Below are positions 21,832-34,944 of a stretch of DNA of 64,000 nt, in pieces (the stretch's first letter is position 1; each line of letters opens with the position of its first letter). This DNA comes from Halichondria panicea. Its lineage: Eukaryota > Porifera > Demospongiae > Suberitida > Halichondriidae. The stretch covers positions 2,892,800 to 2,956,799 of the forward strand of contig NC_087388.1 of the NCBI RefSeq assembly GCF_963675165.1, given 5' to 3'. The notes beneath the pieces were generated by a model. The model worked only from the letters and a program-made list of their open reading frames with translations. It ran no database searches and had not been told where the DNA came from. A program made the translations under genes and the position numbers.

Positions 21832-24800
21832 TTAAGATTGGTTTGCTTTGTAATCTGATAGATACTGTCCACTACGCTGCTCTAGTGTTCGACTCGGATC
21901 TTTCAGTCTGCAGAAGACACACCATCTTTCATTCTCTTCCTTTACTCCACCATTGTACAAGTTCTTATCTTCTTCATTGGATGTTAGCCTCTCCGACATT
22001 GTGGCAGTGATTTCTTCACTTCCAGCTGGTAAGAACGTTCTCCCACACTTAGAGCACTGCATGCATGCATGTACAAATAATTATATGGTGTACATACATA
22101 ATTATGTAGTAAGGTCTGTACAGTGGCGTAGGTGAGTGATGAATTTGCAGCAAGCCATGCATCGCGATATCATACTGTAGCAATAATTATTTTAAGTTCC
22201 GTAAAATTCATACCCACCTACATCTACATGTAGTAATAATATTAATAGTACGTAATAATCCCCCTTACTGTTACTACATCCATTCCTTCAAACTTCTCCT
22301 TTCTTGCAAGGTGTTTCGATTTGGCTACATCGGTGCCCCAAACATATACTTTTCCATCCTGCAAGGAACAACAATATAAAAAAAAAATGGGTCCATGGCC
22401 TACATGTATATGTACAATGTATGGGGTTTAACTGCATGAGCAGATGAAAAAGTGGACACATGTGCAGTTCACAATCTTCAATGGTTGACAGACTAATGAC
22501 AGTCATGTTCTAATTTCTAATCCTTTAATATAAACTGGCACACATATTCAATTTGCACGAGTTCTTTTTATTGTCCACTACATCAGAATTTATGGCAGTA
22601 AACCTCTGAGGACGAGGGCGAAGCCCCGAGGCCAAGGATGGTTTACGTTTGCCATAAATTCGAATGTAGTGGACAATATAAGTGTTGTATACCCACTTTA
22701 ATGAAAAGTACTTGCTACCTAAGCTACCTCACCTTGGATACAACTAGCAAACAGTCTCAAAAACTATTGAAAACGAACAAAAAGCTTGTGCGTATAGCTT
22801 GAAGCCAGTGCTAAGCTTCTAGCTCTACACACTGACTTGTCAATGTCCAAGCAGTGAGCCCCAGCCTTCTTGATGTTTAGCGAGCCCCACCCATCTGTCC
22901 TGCCCTTGTCAACAAGTGTCTAGCTTCTTTTTGGCTGTGTAGATCTAGTATAAAATCAGTGCGCCCTCAACGCAGGGGAGTTTATGAGGAATGTGCTCCA
23001 GAGCTGGGTTTATGGTAGTTAAACCCCACCCAGTTGCTATGATACAGACCCCAAGTGGGGAGAATATATCATCATAATTTGCAGCCCTGATAGGGAAGAT
23101 GAAATGCATCCATGTAAGTACATGTATGTACTCTGTATACGTACATACAGTATGTATCTGCTTATAGCTAGCTCTGCACTAGAACGAGAGCTGCAAAACT
23201 GTACTGATGTAGACGTTGGCATCGTTTTTAGCATAACAATCATACAATTTACTCACTTGACCACAGCTGACAATGTGCTTGCTGTTCTCGTCAATGTCAA
23301 CATCTTCAATCCATCCATCATGGCCCTGCATTATTTTAGTATACGAACAATTGTTCGTAAATAATTATAATTATATACATATGGTCCATGGTCCACGATT
23401 ATCAAGTAATAAAGAAAAAGAATGAGCAACTCAACTCTAAATGCATTCCTCAAGTTCATGTTGCTGGTGGTCCATATACTGATGTCTTGGTCGTACCCAC
23501 ATGACACCAACAACGTTCCTAGAATAAACAAGGAGAAAACTGCAAATTAATACACGTAGCTATAGAAATTCACTTGGTGGTTCCAAACAAGACATTAGCC
23601 ATGCAGTTTTGGTTGTCGTCACCAACAGTACAGTCATGTAGAAATGGATTAATGTACTCTGAGTCTAATTATGTATACTGGTACTGAATGACAACAGCTT
23701 GTCACCCAGCTGTGTATGCATACTGTCAAAAAACCCAGCTTTGTATCATACTGTCAAAAACAAGTCTAGTACAAGCTGATTGTAGTCGAACATCATGAAT
23801 TAAGTTGGCGCAACCAATCAGGTGCATTTATTTTATAGCTAGTGCAGATAATAATTATGTCTGTATTTTCCACCCAGATATGTTTTTTCATCATAGTTAC
23901 ATGTACAGTACATGTACAGCACATAGTTTTGTAAACGCACCATCTTGAGAAAAGCAGCAAGCACTAACACACCCCACATGGATGCTCAGAACAGTAGGTC
24001 CGTTTGATCTGTAACTCCCAGAATTGATGTCATACACGCGGACTGTCTTATCCCACGAGCAGGTAGCAAGGTAGTGACCATTGTGTGAGATTGCACATCC
24101 ACTTGTTACATTCACATGGTCCCTGCACAAAGCATTGTGCTGTTTATATTTATAATACTTATGATTGAGTATAAACTATACAACTAACCTATACAAATAA
24201 CCTATAGACAAAATTTGGATCATCCAAGCCATTCTAGTTTTGTTGCAAAAGTTGATACAAATTGAGACACATTTCTAGTGGGAATTATCCAGGGCGGTCT
24301 ATAAAGTTGTGAGCACTGGGAGATAAATAGACATGCATGCTAGCCGACAATACGTCAATAATACTCTTACATCTTATTTGACTGCAAGGGGAGTGGTCTT
24401 GGATACGCAATTTGATCTACCTCACCCCAAGTCCATGCACAACCCTTTCATTGCGGGGGGATAAATCAATTACACTAAGTATAATATAGAATCGTAATGA
24501 TTATCATAGGAGGCAAAGATTATAATAATAATCATCGTTCTGCTAAATGTTATACAATTTAATCTGTCATGCCACAATACGATTGTATACCTCAGTGTTA
24601 TGAGCTGTCTGTGAGTCCTCAGGTCCCAAATTCTAGCAGATTTATCCATTGAGCAAGTGCAGAGGTCAATTCCATTTGCAGAGAGGCGACAACAAGTGAT
24701 TGTACTAGTGTGAGCTGAGGAAGAACAAACATGATATATATATATATATCTGTGCATGAAGCTTGACAACAGAGACAATACCAAGATGGTAAGGAGGGCG

Positions 24801-27346
24801 GGGCTGCACATGGACACACGGTGTGCGTTATTTGGAACGTGTAAATAACTGGATCATAATTATTATGCTAAAGCCTCTCTGAGATCTGAACTTTAATATC
24901 AAGATGGCAAATCGAGGTCGAGGACGAGGCAAAGTGCTAAATACTGTGATGAGCTCTCAGAAACCATCAAAAGCAGGTCAATCTTCAGGGAAACAAGGAA
25001 CTGCCAAAATACCCAAAGATATTGAAGGATTGGGCACATATTTCTTCTCCCTAAACGAGTCTAACTTCAAGCAGTATGGATCTGTGTTTGCAGAAATGGC
25101 TATAGGTTATTCTTCAACCAAAGAAAAACTAGAAGAGGCAGTTGATCTGGTATATGATACCACTGTTTCAGACCGAGACAGTGCAAATCTTGGAGCTATG
25201 ATCTCTGAAGCGATAATAAACTATGAAGCAATGGGGACATCTACGTCGCCATCGATCACTGTCGACTTCAGGAAATGTCTCCTCGCTCATTTTCAGACCG
25301 ATTTCCAGCAAAAGGACGTGCTACGAGGACAATCTGTAGAGGCATGGCTTGGTGTGTTTGCCTTTTTGTGCCACATCTACAAAAGGATTCAAATCAACGC
25401 ACAGCCCATTGCTGTAATAGGAAGAGCCATTCTTTCCTCTGCTGAAAACACCCTTCAAAACGTGGACGTTGTTGATGATGAAATAGATTGCATTTGTACA
25501 CATTTGAAACTTTGTGGTAACCTTCTTGAGTCCAATCACCCCCAACCTTTTGAATCGATATTCACTAACCTCAGAAGACTTATCATTAAACGGCAGACCA
25601 GCTGTATGGTTCGATGTGTGGTGCTTGAACTTATTGAACTTAGGTACATGAGCTGGAGTGATCCAAAAAAAGTTCTTGACAAGTTTTATGTTGATGCTCT
25701 GGCTGATGCTGTGGCTGAAGATGAACTGGGAAATACAAACTGACCATTTTTGTTTCATCGCACCGGGCATTGAGTTTATTTTCCATCCATTTTGTCAGGC
25801 TCTATAGTTACCATGTTTCGGGTTCATTGATGGCCCGTTTCTCACATTTAATTTTGTCTTAATCGAACAGGGGAGTGCATGAAAGCTGCTTAATAGAAAC
25901 ATTTGCAGGACTGTAGATGAGGGGCGCCACTTACATTGTATACATGTGGCAGCATATCGAATAGCAAGTATAATCAAATTAGGTGAGGATCGCCATTTTA
26001 AAGACCCTCCTGGCAATGTGTTATAATGTCATATACCTGATGCAGCACGATTGTCAAATTAAAAATCGCCAATTATACTATTATAATACATGTACCTGTT
26101 TAATATATTAACTGTACTTGCACCTGGCACAAGCGCAACAGCTAGCATCACAGTTTTATTTATGACATGTAGCTGCTTATTATGAGGGGGGTGCTTTAAA
26201 TCCAGGGTCTGTACCATAGTATGAAACTATTCTACCCACCATTGACACTGGCCACTCTCTGTGCAGCCCTTGTGTCCCAATAGTGATAGGAGCCATCGTC
26301 ACAGCCTGCCACTACGAGGGGATGATCAGGAGTTGTATGGCAGGAGGTTAACAGTGACTCGTGTTTCCCTGTCCACTGCATCGAGGTATAAATGCATAAA
26401 ACGGTTTGTTCCTAACTGTACCACGATGTCATACTACTGATTGGTCCCAACATACGTACAGTTATTATGGTATCACTCATACACATTGTAGTATGAGTTG
26501 AGTGACCATTGACTAGATGCCTACGTGAAAATATAGACTTCTACTGAGTAGGCTATAAGCATGCATATAGATTGTATGAGGGATATACATGTACTCATAA
26601 AGTCGCGTAGATATACAGTGTGTGGGAATGTAAAATTAAGCAATAAACCAAACTGTTTGATCCAGACTGTCGAGGTCCCATTGTATGAGATTCTTGTCCC
26701 ATGATGCTGAGATGAGAGACCCACCAGACATGCTTGTTGACAGAGACACTACACGGTGTTCATGACCACCACATAAACTGTGCAGCTTGGAACCACTGCA
26801 TGATTCCTGCCGTATGTATGATTTTTAATTAGTGATATTAATTAGTGATATTATTTATAGCCAGGTGTGTATAGATCTAATTCTCATAATAAGCCAGGTG
26901 TGTATTATGTAACCTAAAAATTAATTTAGGTTGCCCTTAATTTTGAAGGTGCTCACAATATAAATCTTTCCCTAAAGCTATAATAATTATTATGACTATT
27001 GTTTCTCTTGCATTGTCTCGATTTTACAACTACGGTAAAATAAATGCTTGCATGTCTATCAATTTTGTCACACGTCACACATTAATTAATGTCAACATAC
27101 CGAGATCCCAATCGTTTTGTCATGAGAGGCAGTAGCAATCAATTTGCCATGGTTGAGAAATCGACAGCAGGAGACAGGCTGCCCATGTGCTCTAAACTGC
27201 ATTTTTGTCCCATCGCTCGAGCTCATAGCTGTGGGTAGGGTAAGATGAAAGTGTTAAGCATCAAGTGCCTTAGCCTTTTAGGGTATAAATCTAATGGTTA
27301 TAATAGACTCCTGATACGTACCTGTAGCAGCGTTTGTAGTATGCAT
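21832..27346 (-). CDS. WDR88: WD repeat-containing protein 88
   Basis: Seven-bladed WD40 propeller with a C-terminal zinc-binding tail; molecular role unknown. Exons, in reading order: 27322-27346, 27101-27228, 26654-26806, 26240-26375, 24591-24714, 23941-24122, 23436-23518, 23257-23325, 22269-22358, 21832-22056. The frame closes at 404 residues (human WDR88 is about 470). Blades are recognisable as ATASHDKTIGIS, SASWDKNLIQWDL, GCDDGSYHYWDT, CSMDKSARIWDL, CSWDKTVRVYDI, CGYDQDISIWTT and GQDGKVYVWGT. The tail has CSKCGRTF and CVFCRLKDP, the CxxC pair that also ends WDR88 of vertebrates, which is why I prefer this name to a generic WD40 label. The start ATG at 27346 is the first in frame; an upstream non-coding exon is possible. 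Intron 4 hosts another gene on the opposite strand, and the 3' end is about 220 bases from the end of MARCHF6. Confidence 0.82.
22570..22677. repeat. 108-bp imperfect palindrome
   Basis: ATTGTCCACTACATCAGAAT with TTATGGCAGTAAACC at the left is matched on the opposite strand by GGTTTACGTTTGCCATAAAT and CGAATGTAGTGGACAAT at the right. The GC-rich loop reads GACGAGGGCGAAGCCCCGAGG. It resembles the fold-back elements at 55246-56512, which share the arms-plus-GC-loop plan and TTTGCCATAAAT. It lies in the last third of WDR88, inside an intron. Confidence 0.8.
24904..25743 (+). CDS. MIF4G domain-containing protein, intronless, nested in WDR88
   Basis: Single-exon 279-residue protein. The N terminus is short and arginine/glycine-rich (NRGRGRGK). 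The remainder is an all-helical MIF4G-like domain: VDFRKCLLAHFQTDFQ, WLGVFAFLCHIYKRIQI, HLKLCGNLLES and RCVVLELIELR fit the HEAT-like repeats of the SLIP1 (MIF4GD), CTIF and PAIP1 family, which links the translation machinery to mRNA ends. The length is near that of MIF4GD (about 220) plus an N-terminal tail. The ATG is preceded by AAG, a fair Kozak context. It lies inside WDR88 intron 4 on the opposite strand. Absence of introns in an intron-rich region suggests a retrocopy, but the frame is intact and complete. Assignment to a named orthologue is not safe. Confidence 0.7.
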   Translation: MANRGRGRGKVLNTVMSSQKPSKAGQSSGKQGTAKIPKDIEGLGTYFFSLNESNFKQYGSVFAEMAIGYSSTKEKLEEAVDLVYDTTVSDRDSANLGAMISEAIINYEAMGTSTSPSITVDFRKCLLAHFQTDFQQKDVLRGQSVEAWLGVFAFLCHIYKRIQINAQPIAVIGRAILSSAENTLQNVDVVDDEIDCICTHLKLCGNLLESNHPQPFESIFTNLRRLIIKRQTSCMVRCVVLELIELRYMSWSDPKKVLDKFYVDALADAVAEDELGNTN

Positions 27347-27997
27347 GGCTAATAAACCTCTTAGCTTTATTAGACCAGTGAGCCAAGCAGCCCCGCCCCC
27401 GAACCATGGCAACAATAATAATAATTACTATGCTCTAATGATGCGATACTTTAATTGCTCCTCTTCCAGGCCATAGGATATCACTGTTTTCTGGTACATG
27501 TAGATCCAAAGCCTCTACTAAATCTGAATGTTTAGTTGGTAGATCTAGTCTAGGTTCAAACAGGTATTGGAAACTTTCTCCATAGACGATCCACTCTACA
27601 GTATTGCAATAACTGGTACTTTTGGAACGTTCAACCTGCACGCTTAATCTAACTATAGATGAGTTTCAGAAAAGGATATAGTAATATATGCAGTGGCATG
27701 ACTTCTGAATCCTGTCTTGCATCGGCCTCCTTCATAGGCCTTCTCTTGAGGTGAAGTGAAGTGAGCGTCGTGGGGACGAGGCTAGTCTTGCATGTATGTG
27801 TTGGAAATGAAACTGACCATCCAGAACCCATAACGAATTATTATAGCCTGATAAAACATCAACTGTTGTTACATGTATATAATAAACATAAACTGTTTTA
27901 TAAACACAGAAGAACTATAAAAATTGACAAAAATGGTACTCCACAGATTACTACTAGCTAGCATTATTATACGAATTACAATGACAGTAAATCAGTA

Positions 27998-28516
27998 TCA
28001 GAGCAACTTCACTAGAAGGAACACCAACAATCCAATACTTTCGAAGATGGACAGAAGACTGAGTATATATGCACAGGCAGTAAATGCAATAGATGTTTTA
28101 GGCCAACTGGTTTGGGCACGAATAGCCTGTGTAAGTTAATTGGTGAGTTTGACACACAGACTCTATTCAGCCTAGTCACATACCACAATACTGCAGAAAA
28201 TGGCAATCAATCCAACTGGTGAAACAAAGAGCACAGTAACTACAACTGACACCCAAAGTAGTCTTTTAGGAGTTAAATCTGGCTGTTTCAGTGAATTTTG
28301 TTCCTGCATGGATATAGTGAAGTTCTCTGAACGAGCTATACACAGTAAAAATTACCGTATCTCCTAAATTTTCACATGGTACCTCCTCAAGATCAGTGAA
28401 AGCGTTGGCAGTGTTTACTGATTTATAGTGAACATCAATGCTTGACCCTGCACACACACATTCGGCAATTCAATACAAAAAATGCATGGCAACTCTTTCG
28501 TACCTCCAGTGGGCAT
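27998..28516 (-). CDS. Small two-transmembrane protein, dispanin/CD225-like
   Basis: Four exons in reading order: 28504-28516, 28356-28447, 28184-28303, 27998-28126; 117 residues with closing frame. The N-terminal 45 residues are polar and acidic. Then LLWVSVVVTVLFVSPVGLIA with IFCSIV forms membrane segment 1. A short loop, AIRAQTSWPKTSIAFTACAY, leads to ILSLLSIFESIGLLVFLLV, membrane segment 2, close to the C terminus. Two hydrophobic segments joined by an (I/V)xxAxxxxxxxxAxxxSxxA-like loop is the plan of dispanins (IFITM/PRRT/CD225), but the cysteine and glycine signatures are weak, so this is a structural guess. An upstream in-frame exon portion (28517 to about 28553) exists, so the true start may lie earlier. 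Its 5' end faces KATNB1 across about 350 bases, a possible bidirectional promoter. Confidence 0.5.
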
Positions 28517-28861
28517 CCTTTTAATCTTCTGTACTTGTCTTGTGTAGGAGTCTGGGCTGCAGTGTGCAACAAATTATTATAATGGTTTTATAAAATCAAC
28601 ATCATCCGTTGATCATCTCTGTTATGGATTCCTGAATCCCATAATAGAAGTATTCTGGTGCGGATTCGGAAGGGCCAGGGGATTCACTTCAAAGAAATTA
28701 AAAACACACATGCGCGCGCGCGCTCGCGCATGAAGCAGTTTTTCTATGACAATTTCGATTAATTAGATCTCTTGAGCGGTAAATTTTGAAACAAGAAAAG
28801 CGTTTTTGCTCTCTTTGACTTCTTGCTTGTTAGAGCCAGTATATCTGCTAATGACTTCTCC

Positions 28862-31800
28862 ATGACTTCTCCAGGGCCCAAAAGCAATTGGAAAATCTGT
28901 AAGTCACCTACTCTAAAGCTGTAATTACCATCACAAAAATGTTTGTTGGTGGGCTTTATTTGGACTAGAGTCTATATTGATAGGTCTTCCCTTCATACAG
29001 CTGAGTTTGTTGCTCATGCATCGAATATTAACTGTCTTGTGCTGAGCCCAAGCAATGGACGATTACTTGCCACTGGGGGTGATGACCGTAAGATTAATCT
29101 CTGGTCTCCTGGGAAGCCAAACAATATATTGAGCATATCCGGAATCACGTCCCCTGTTCAGAGTGTTGCATTCAATAGCTCAGAGAACTGGATTGGAGCA
29201 GGGTCCAAGTCTGGTGTCATCAAAGTCTTCGATTTGAATGAAAAGAAAAGTTAGTTGGACTGTATCAGGAGTGCATTCCTACCGTAACACGTTATAGATT
29301 AATGTACAATGGTTATGTAAACAATACCTTTTGCTTTAATCATGTCCTAATCATCTTATCTTCCAGCTGTACGCACGATCAGCGGTCACAAATCAACCGT
29401 GAGCAGTCTTGATTTCCATCGGTTCGGAGAAATTTTAGCAACGGGATCCTCTGACACTAACTTAAAGGTAAAAAATGCAATATTTCTGAAAGTTTCACTC
29501 CATTGAGCCATTCTAAAATCCACACTAAAGAAAACTATAATTATATACACAGTATTATTTTGTTGTGCACTATTGCAACATACATATATCAACCATTGGT
29601 CTACAGATTTGGGATGTTCGGAGGAAGGGTTGTATCTTCACGTACAAGGGGCACACTGACTCAATAGATGATGTCCAATTCAGTCCTGATGGAAAATGGG
29701 TAGCCTCAGCCAGCAGTGACCACACCGTCAAGGTGAGGTATCTATGGATGTATTTCAACGCATTATTGTTGTGGTCGTGCTCAGGTATCAAATTAGTTGT
29801 AGTAATGTAATCTATCCTCCTCGCTACTGTGTGTACATGTACCATTGAATTTGGGGTACACAGTATCATAAATTGTGTCGGCTGCGTTTTCAGCCTATAA
29901 TGATCGGCTTGTTATTTGAGTTACACACTGTAAATGTACAGTGCAGTAGAAATACTGATCAAAGCATGTACATGTACGTGCATGTGCATTGTAAATCCAA
30001 TACTGATTGATGCATTGTGTATACTGTACAGTACACTATACACAGTTGTGTGCTCAGAATTTTCGAAGTGGAAATCTTCAATCTCACAAAGTTGCCACTT
30101 TTAAAAATGAAAGCACCGCGGGTGCTGATGCCTCGGTGGATGTGTCAAGCTACATTACTAGCTATTGTTAATCAGTACACACAGATATCATAATGTTCTT
30201 ACGGTAATTTGCTGCATGCAGGCTACATACGCTGATTTTTAACAGGGAAACTCGAAGAGTGGGAAATAATTGGTAATGCTAAAAAGGATGCCAAAAGTAC
30301 AAAGTCTAAAAGCTAAATTAATGGCTGCTACATCAGTACAGTACTTCTCACTGTTGCAGCTACATGTACCAATAGCTAGCGTTCTAGTGCAGAGCTAATT
30401 ACATTTCTAGCAACACTCCATGGAAAAGTTTTGCTACGCACTCTTCTGAATAACATTCCAAGTAAGAAAAGGTAATAACTCGAGAACGAAGAAATCCACG
30501 AATTGAAATCCAAGAAAACATAACTAGAAGCCTATAGAAACTCTTACTTGCACTTCATTGATTTTTGAGCAGCTGTAGCAGTCTATACAGAAACACACAA
30601 ACACACTATCGTATACCTCACTTGCGTATGTCAGTCTAGTGGTGGTTATTTTGTCTAGAGTTGCGTAGTTAACACCAACCATCACCAACCAATGTGGGCA
30701 CATCCCTGCATCTACAGATACATTAAGCATTTTTGTTGTCATTGTTCAATAGATTTGGGACCTGAGTGCTGGTCGAATGGTGGCAGACTTCAGAGCCCAC
30801 ACTGGCCCTGTAACGTCCATTCAATTCCACCCTAAAGAGTTTGTAATGGCTACTGGCAGTTCTGACAGGACGGCAAAGTTTTGGGACCTGGAGAAGTTTG
30901 AAGTTGTATCAGAAATTTCCCCTGTGTCAAATCCGATTAGACGCATACTGTTTCATCTTGATGGCTCTGTACTGTTCACCGGCACCCATGAATCTCTGAA
31001 AGTATGTACGTTGTATGTTCCACACACATTTGTGTAGGTGCATGTACATGTAGCATACAATGTACACGTCCCACTGACACCTGTATAATTATACTAGGCA
31101 ATCGAATATCAAACATTTTTGGTCACAGATTCATGGTTGGGAGCCTCCGGTGACTCATGATTCCCTGCCTCTTCGCTGGGGCAAGCTGGCTGATGTGGCA
31201 CTCTCAGGAGACCAACTGGTGTGTGTTGTACTGTTGAAAGTACAGTATAGTCTGACACTTCGACTGTTCATTGTACATTTTCGTAGATCTGTACTTGACA
31301 TACTTACTTCCATTCAGATTGGTGCATCCTTCTCTCAGACCAATGCTACTGTATGGTGTGTTGACCTCAAGGTACAGTACATGTACACATTAATACACCT
31401 TGTACTAAATGCAGTAAGTTAATATTGCATCTGTTCACACAGCATTTTAGGCCATTTTCTAAGAACGTTGAAACCCCCACGGAAAGTAACGATCCACCGC
31501 TCACTACCAGGTAAGCTTACTCATCTTAGATAATGTATTCTACGAAATCTGGAATTGGTATAAAGTTAAAGCAAAGTATGATCTTGTTAACATGAGCTGT
31601 CTGGAAAGCAATTCAGAAAATTATAGAGTGTGTTTTGTTTAATGATCCGTTTCCCTACCTACACGTATCATTGCATACACATATTTCATGTATGTACTCT
31701 ACCACTGTACAGTGGTCGACGGAAATTTGAGTACAACAAACTACCGTATGAGCGACCACTCACACAGGGATCTGGGGGAGAGGAGAGTGGTGAAACTGGT

Positions 31801-33670
31801 GGGGAATCTCCTCCCACAGAGGTCAGAGACGATGAAAGGAAGAACATATTCCTGCAATGTCAAAAGCTAGGTGAGTGTCACCACGTATGCAGTCCCTTCC
31901 GTGTTATTATTTCTATTACACGGTCGCGTAGCCTCGAGGCATGATATATATAGTAAGGGGTCGTCGTGATATAAAGTATGGGAATTCTCGTGTGTTTATG
32001 CAGGCAACTCGCCCTCGTGCTCGTGCTTGTATATTTCATAAAACACTCAGTCTCATGCTATATCTATTACATACGTATGTACAGTGTACATAGTTTGCTC
32101 ATAAGTTGAAATTACTCAGTGCGGTGTCTCTTCTGCACATTACGTTTACACAGCAGTCCTGTACATTACACGCATATGTACTCTATACCTTTTTTTATCA
32201 GTGCGAACCCCTCCAAAAGAAATTCAAGCACCCTTCAACCCTCCTGACAGTCCACCTCATAACTCTCGCACCCCTCAAGACCCACACACTCACAACCCTA
32301 CACTAGCATCACATCCTATTTCAGTTGAACCATCTGTGAAAAACGTAGGAAGGGCAGTTCATCAATATACCCCTGAAGACAGACAGATGAAAGACTTCCA
32401 GCTTCCCAAGCCAGTGGTGATAGGTGGAGGAAGGTTACCTGAAAACAGAGCTGTGGGAGAGATTGTTACCAGTGAGCTAATTTTTTTGTGGCATGCCATT
32501 GTGTATTTTTAGATTTGATATCCATGTATATGTACGTGTTACGTGTACCCTCCTGAGTACGAGGGGGAACAGTATGATGGTACAGAATGTGTGCATGCAG
32601 TGCTATAAGTATGCATGAAATGTTTGCACTTTACAGATCACTCGGATGTGGGCCAAATACTAAACAGCCGACTGACTGTAGTGAAAATTGCTCGTGAAGC
32701 CTGGTCGAGCAGTGACCCAAAGGTAAATTTACATGTACAGTACTTTACTCACACACTTGCGTACATCTATCGTTAAAGTTGCTTTTGCCTCTGGTACAAT
32801 TAATGTGCCAACAAAATACTAATTAAGCTGCTACAAAAGTACAATACATTCAATTTGTGTGGGTGTGAGTTAGGAGATACGACGACATCACGTTCAAGAC
32901 CATAGTTAATTGAAACTCAACAGTCTTGCATGACGTGATTTTGTCAGACCTCTAGTTTTGTGGTGTGCACTATCCTGATTCTCACTATACTTTAGGCTGC
33001 CCTGGAAGTCGTTGTTAACTCTGGAAATCAGTCCGCTCTAATTGACATCTTGAATCTCTTGCACTTGAAAAGGTGTGCCCTAGCTGCTGAAAACAGTACA
33101 CACATGTATATTATGGGTGGTGCTACTCGTATTAACTATGGTTTGTTTTACAGGACATTGTGGACCTTAGACATGGCAACTATCGTATTACCAGAGTTGA
33201 AGTTGTTATTAAAGAGCAAATACAATATGTAAGTACCTAACTGTATTCTTTCAGTATACCTGTATATTGTACTGTAGTTAATCCTTGGCGTTTCTTAATG
33301 GTTATACACATGTACATGTATATCCTCTATACGCAGGTATGTTGTCTGTGGTTGTAACATCATCAAACTAATTTTGAAGAGCTTTGGTCCAGTGATAAAA
33401 TCCAATCTCTCCCTACCTCCTGCCTCTGGTGTGGACATCACACGAGAAGAAAGGTATTATAATTCACTCGATGTCACTGTACTTGGGGAATTGTGAATAG
33501 TCATTGTGGAATTATTTCTTATTGTATGGTGCAGATACGATAAATGCCTGACCTGTCACTCCCACTTGATTGGCTTGAGAGAAGATATCCATAATCTGTT
33601 GAGTGACCCTAAATCCAGTAAAACCATCAAAGATCAAAAAATGGTGAACGTTTTCTCTGTTTTGGACTAA
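28862..33670 (+). CDS. KATNB1: Katanin p80 WD40 subunit B1
   Basis: Regulatory subunit of the microtubule-severing enzyme katanin; targets the p60 ATPase to centrosomes and spindle poles. Fifteen exons: 28862-28898, 29001-29249, 29367-29467, 29607-29732, 30753-31001, 31129-31218, 31318-31371, 31443-31510, 31713-31870, 32202-32471, 32637-32722, 32996-33072, 33154-33228, 33337-33453, 33535-33670. The frame closes at 630 residues (human about 655). The N-terminal propeller is well conserved: [68 protein letters not shown] proline-rich linker (exons 9-10) is followed by the conserved C-terminal con80 helical domain, with [23 protein letters not shown] and VDITREER, that binds p60. The start is the second of two nearby ATGs; the first, 12 bases upstream, meets a stop after four codons. 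Confidence 0.95.
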
Positions 33671-34944
33671 TTTTCTAAATTTTACATCTGTTTTATCACT
33701 TCCTGTACATTTTGTTTATTGTGTAGAGGTAATGGTCCCATGAACTGTTCCATTTTGTACCGCTACAATGTTTTTGCACCAATGAATATTTATTATAAGT
33801 AGGGTTGCAATACAATACATGTATAATAGCTACATGTACATGTATAATGTGTAATGCATGTACAGGTTGATTGAAGAATTGATTTTTCGTGGTAGCTTGC
33901 CCATAACTGTTTGTCTCCCTCTTTTCATGAGTCGTGATGGTTGGTAGATGCAGGGGTTCACTTGTAGTTTGGAGAAGTTTTGTCCCAGCTATTAGAACAC
34001 ACCATCTTCAAACATTTCTGATTTCTTTACATATCATACTCTTATTCATACCACTTTTGTTGCACACTTTTCTGGAGGTGATTTTCACTATGGTGGGCAA
34101 ATAGGTCACAGAACGTATGGCTGGTCCTCTGTGTCTCCGCCCTTGCTGATAGGATGTTTGTCGTTGTACATAATTGTTACACATCCCAGCTATTTGGTAC
34201 CTTGTCCAGTTACTTTTTGTGTTGTGTACTTCTTTTGTTGTAGTGGAGTGGGTTTTGTCCTTTAGAAGCTATAAGATGAGAGTGCACATGTAAAGCATAT
34301 TAAGCTACATATTATATGTTATGCAATACTTACCTCAATTACACTTATGTACCTTGGCTTTAGGTTTTTTCCGTTCAATGATGGAGAAAGCTTTGGGTTG
34401 TTTTTCTTAGTTCCGTTTTTGACTTTCTGTATACCTTTGCGATGATAATTAACCTAACCCAATCTATTAAATACTTGTAGCACTTACTTGTAGAGCTAAC
34501 TCAGAAGGTCTCCTGCACGTCATTAGGAAAGGGAAAGTACGTACATGTACGTAGTTCACTGTGCTATAATTATTGTGACTCACATCTCACTCAATTTATG
34601 GCTCCATATATAAAAACTCTCTAAGTTAATAAAAACAACAACTTGGGAGATCACTAATGTTATATACATGTAACTATAATTATACCCGCGTACGTGACAT
34701 TGTACTACTATCATGGGATATAGTGCATGTCAACTGCTTTATATTTGAAGTTGACCTTTGGAGATTTTTCTGATTCTGTTGTGAGCGTGTGTGATATTTT
34801 TATAGTAGTTACATGCTTCAAATTCTTATAGACCTCACATAATTATTCTCATGCACCTTGGATCAGGATTTCTTTACTTTCTGGTGTCTTCCTTTACCAC
34901 TCTCACCATACACAAGTGAATGTGTAGGCTCACCTTCAAGTGCC
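33671..34944. other. KATNB1 downstream region, no gene seen
   Basis: AT-rich sequence after the KATNB1 stop. It probably includes the 3' untranslated region. I find no exon with matching splice sites and homology on either strand, no tRNA, and only short TACATGTA-type palindromes. Confidence 0.6.
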
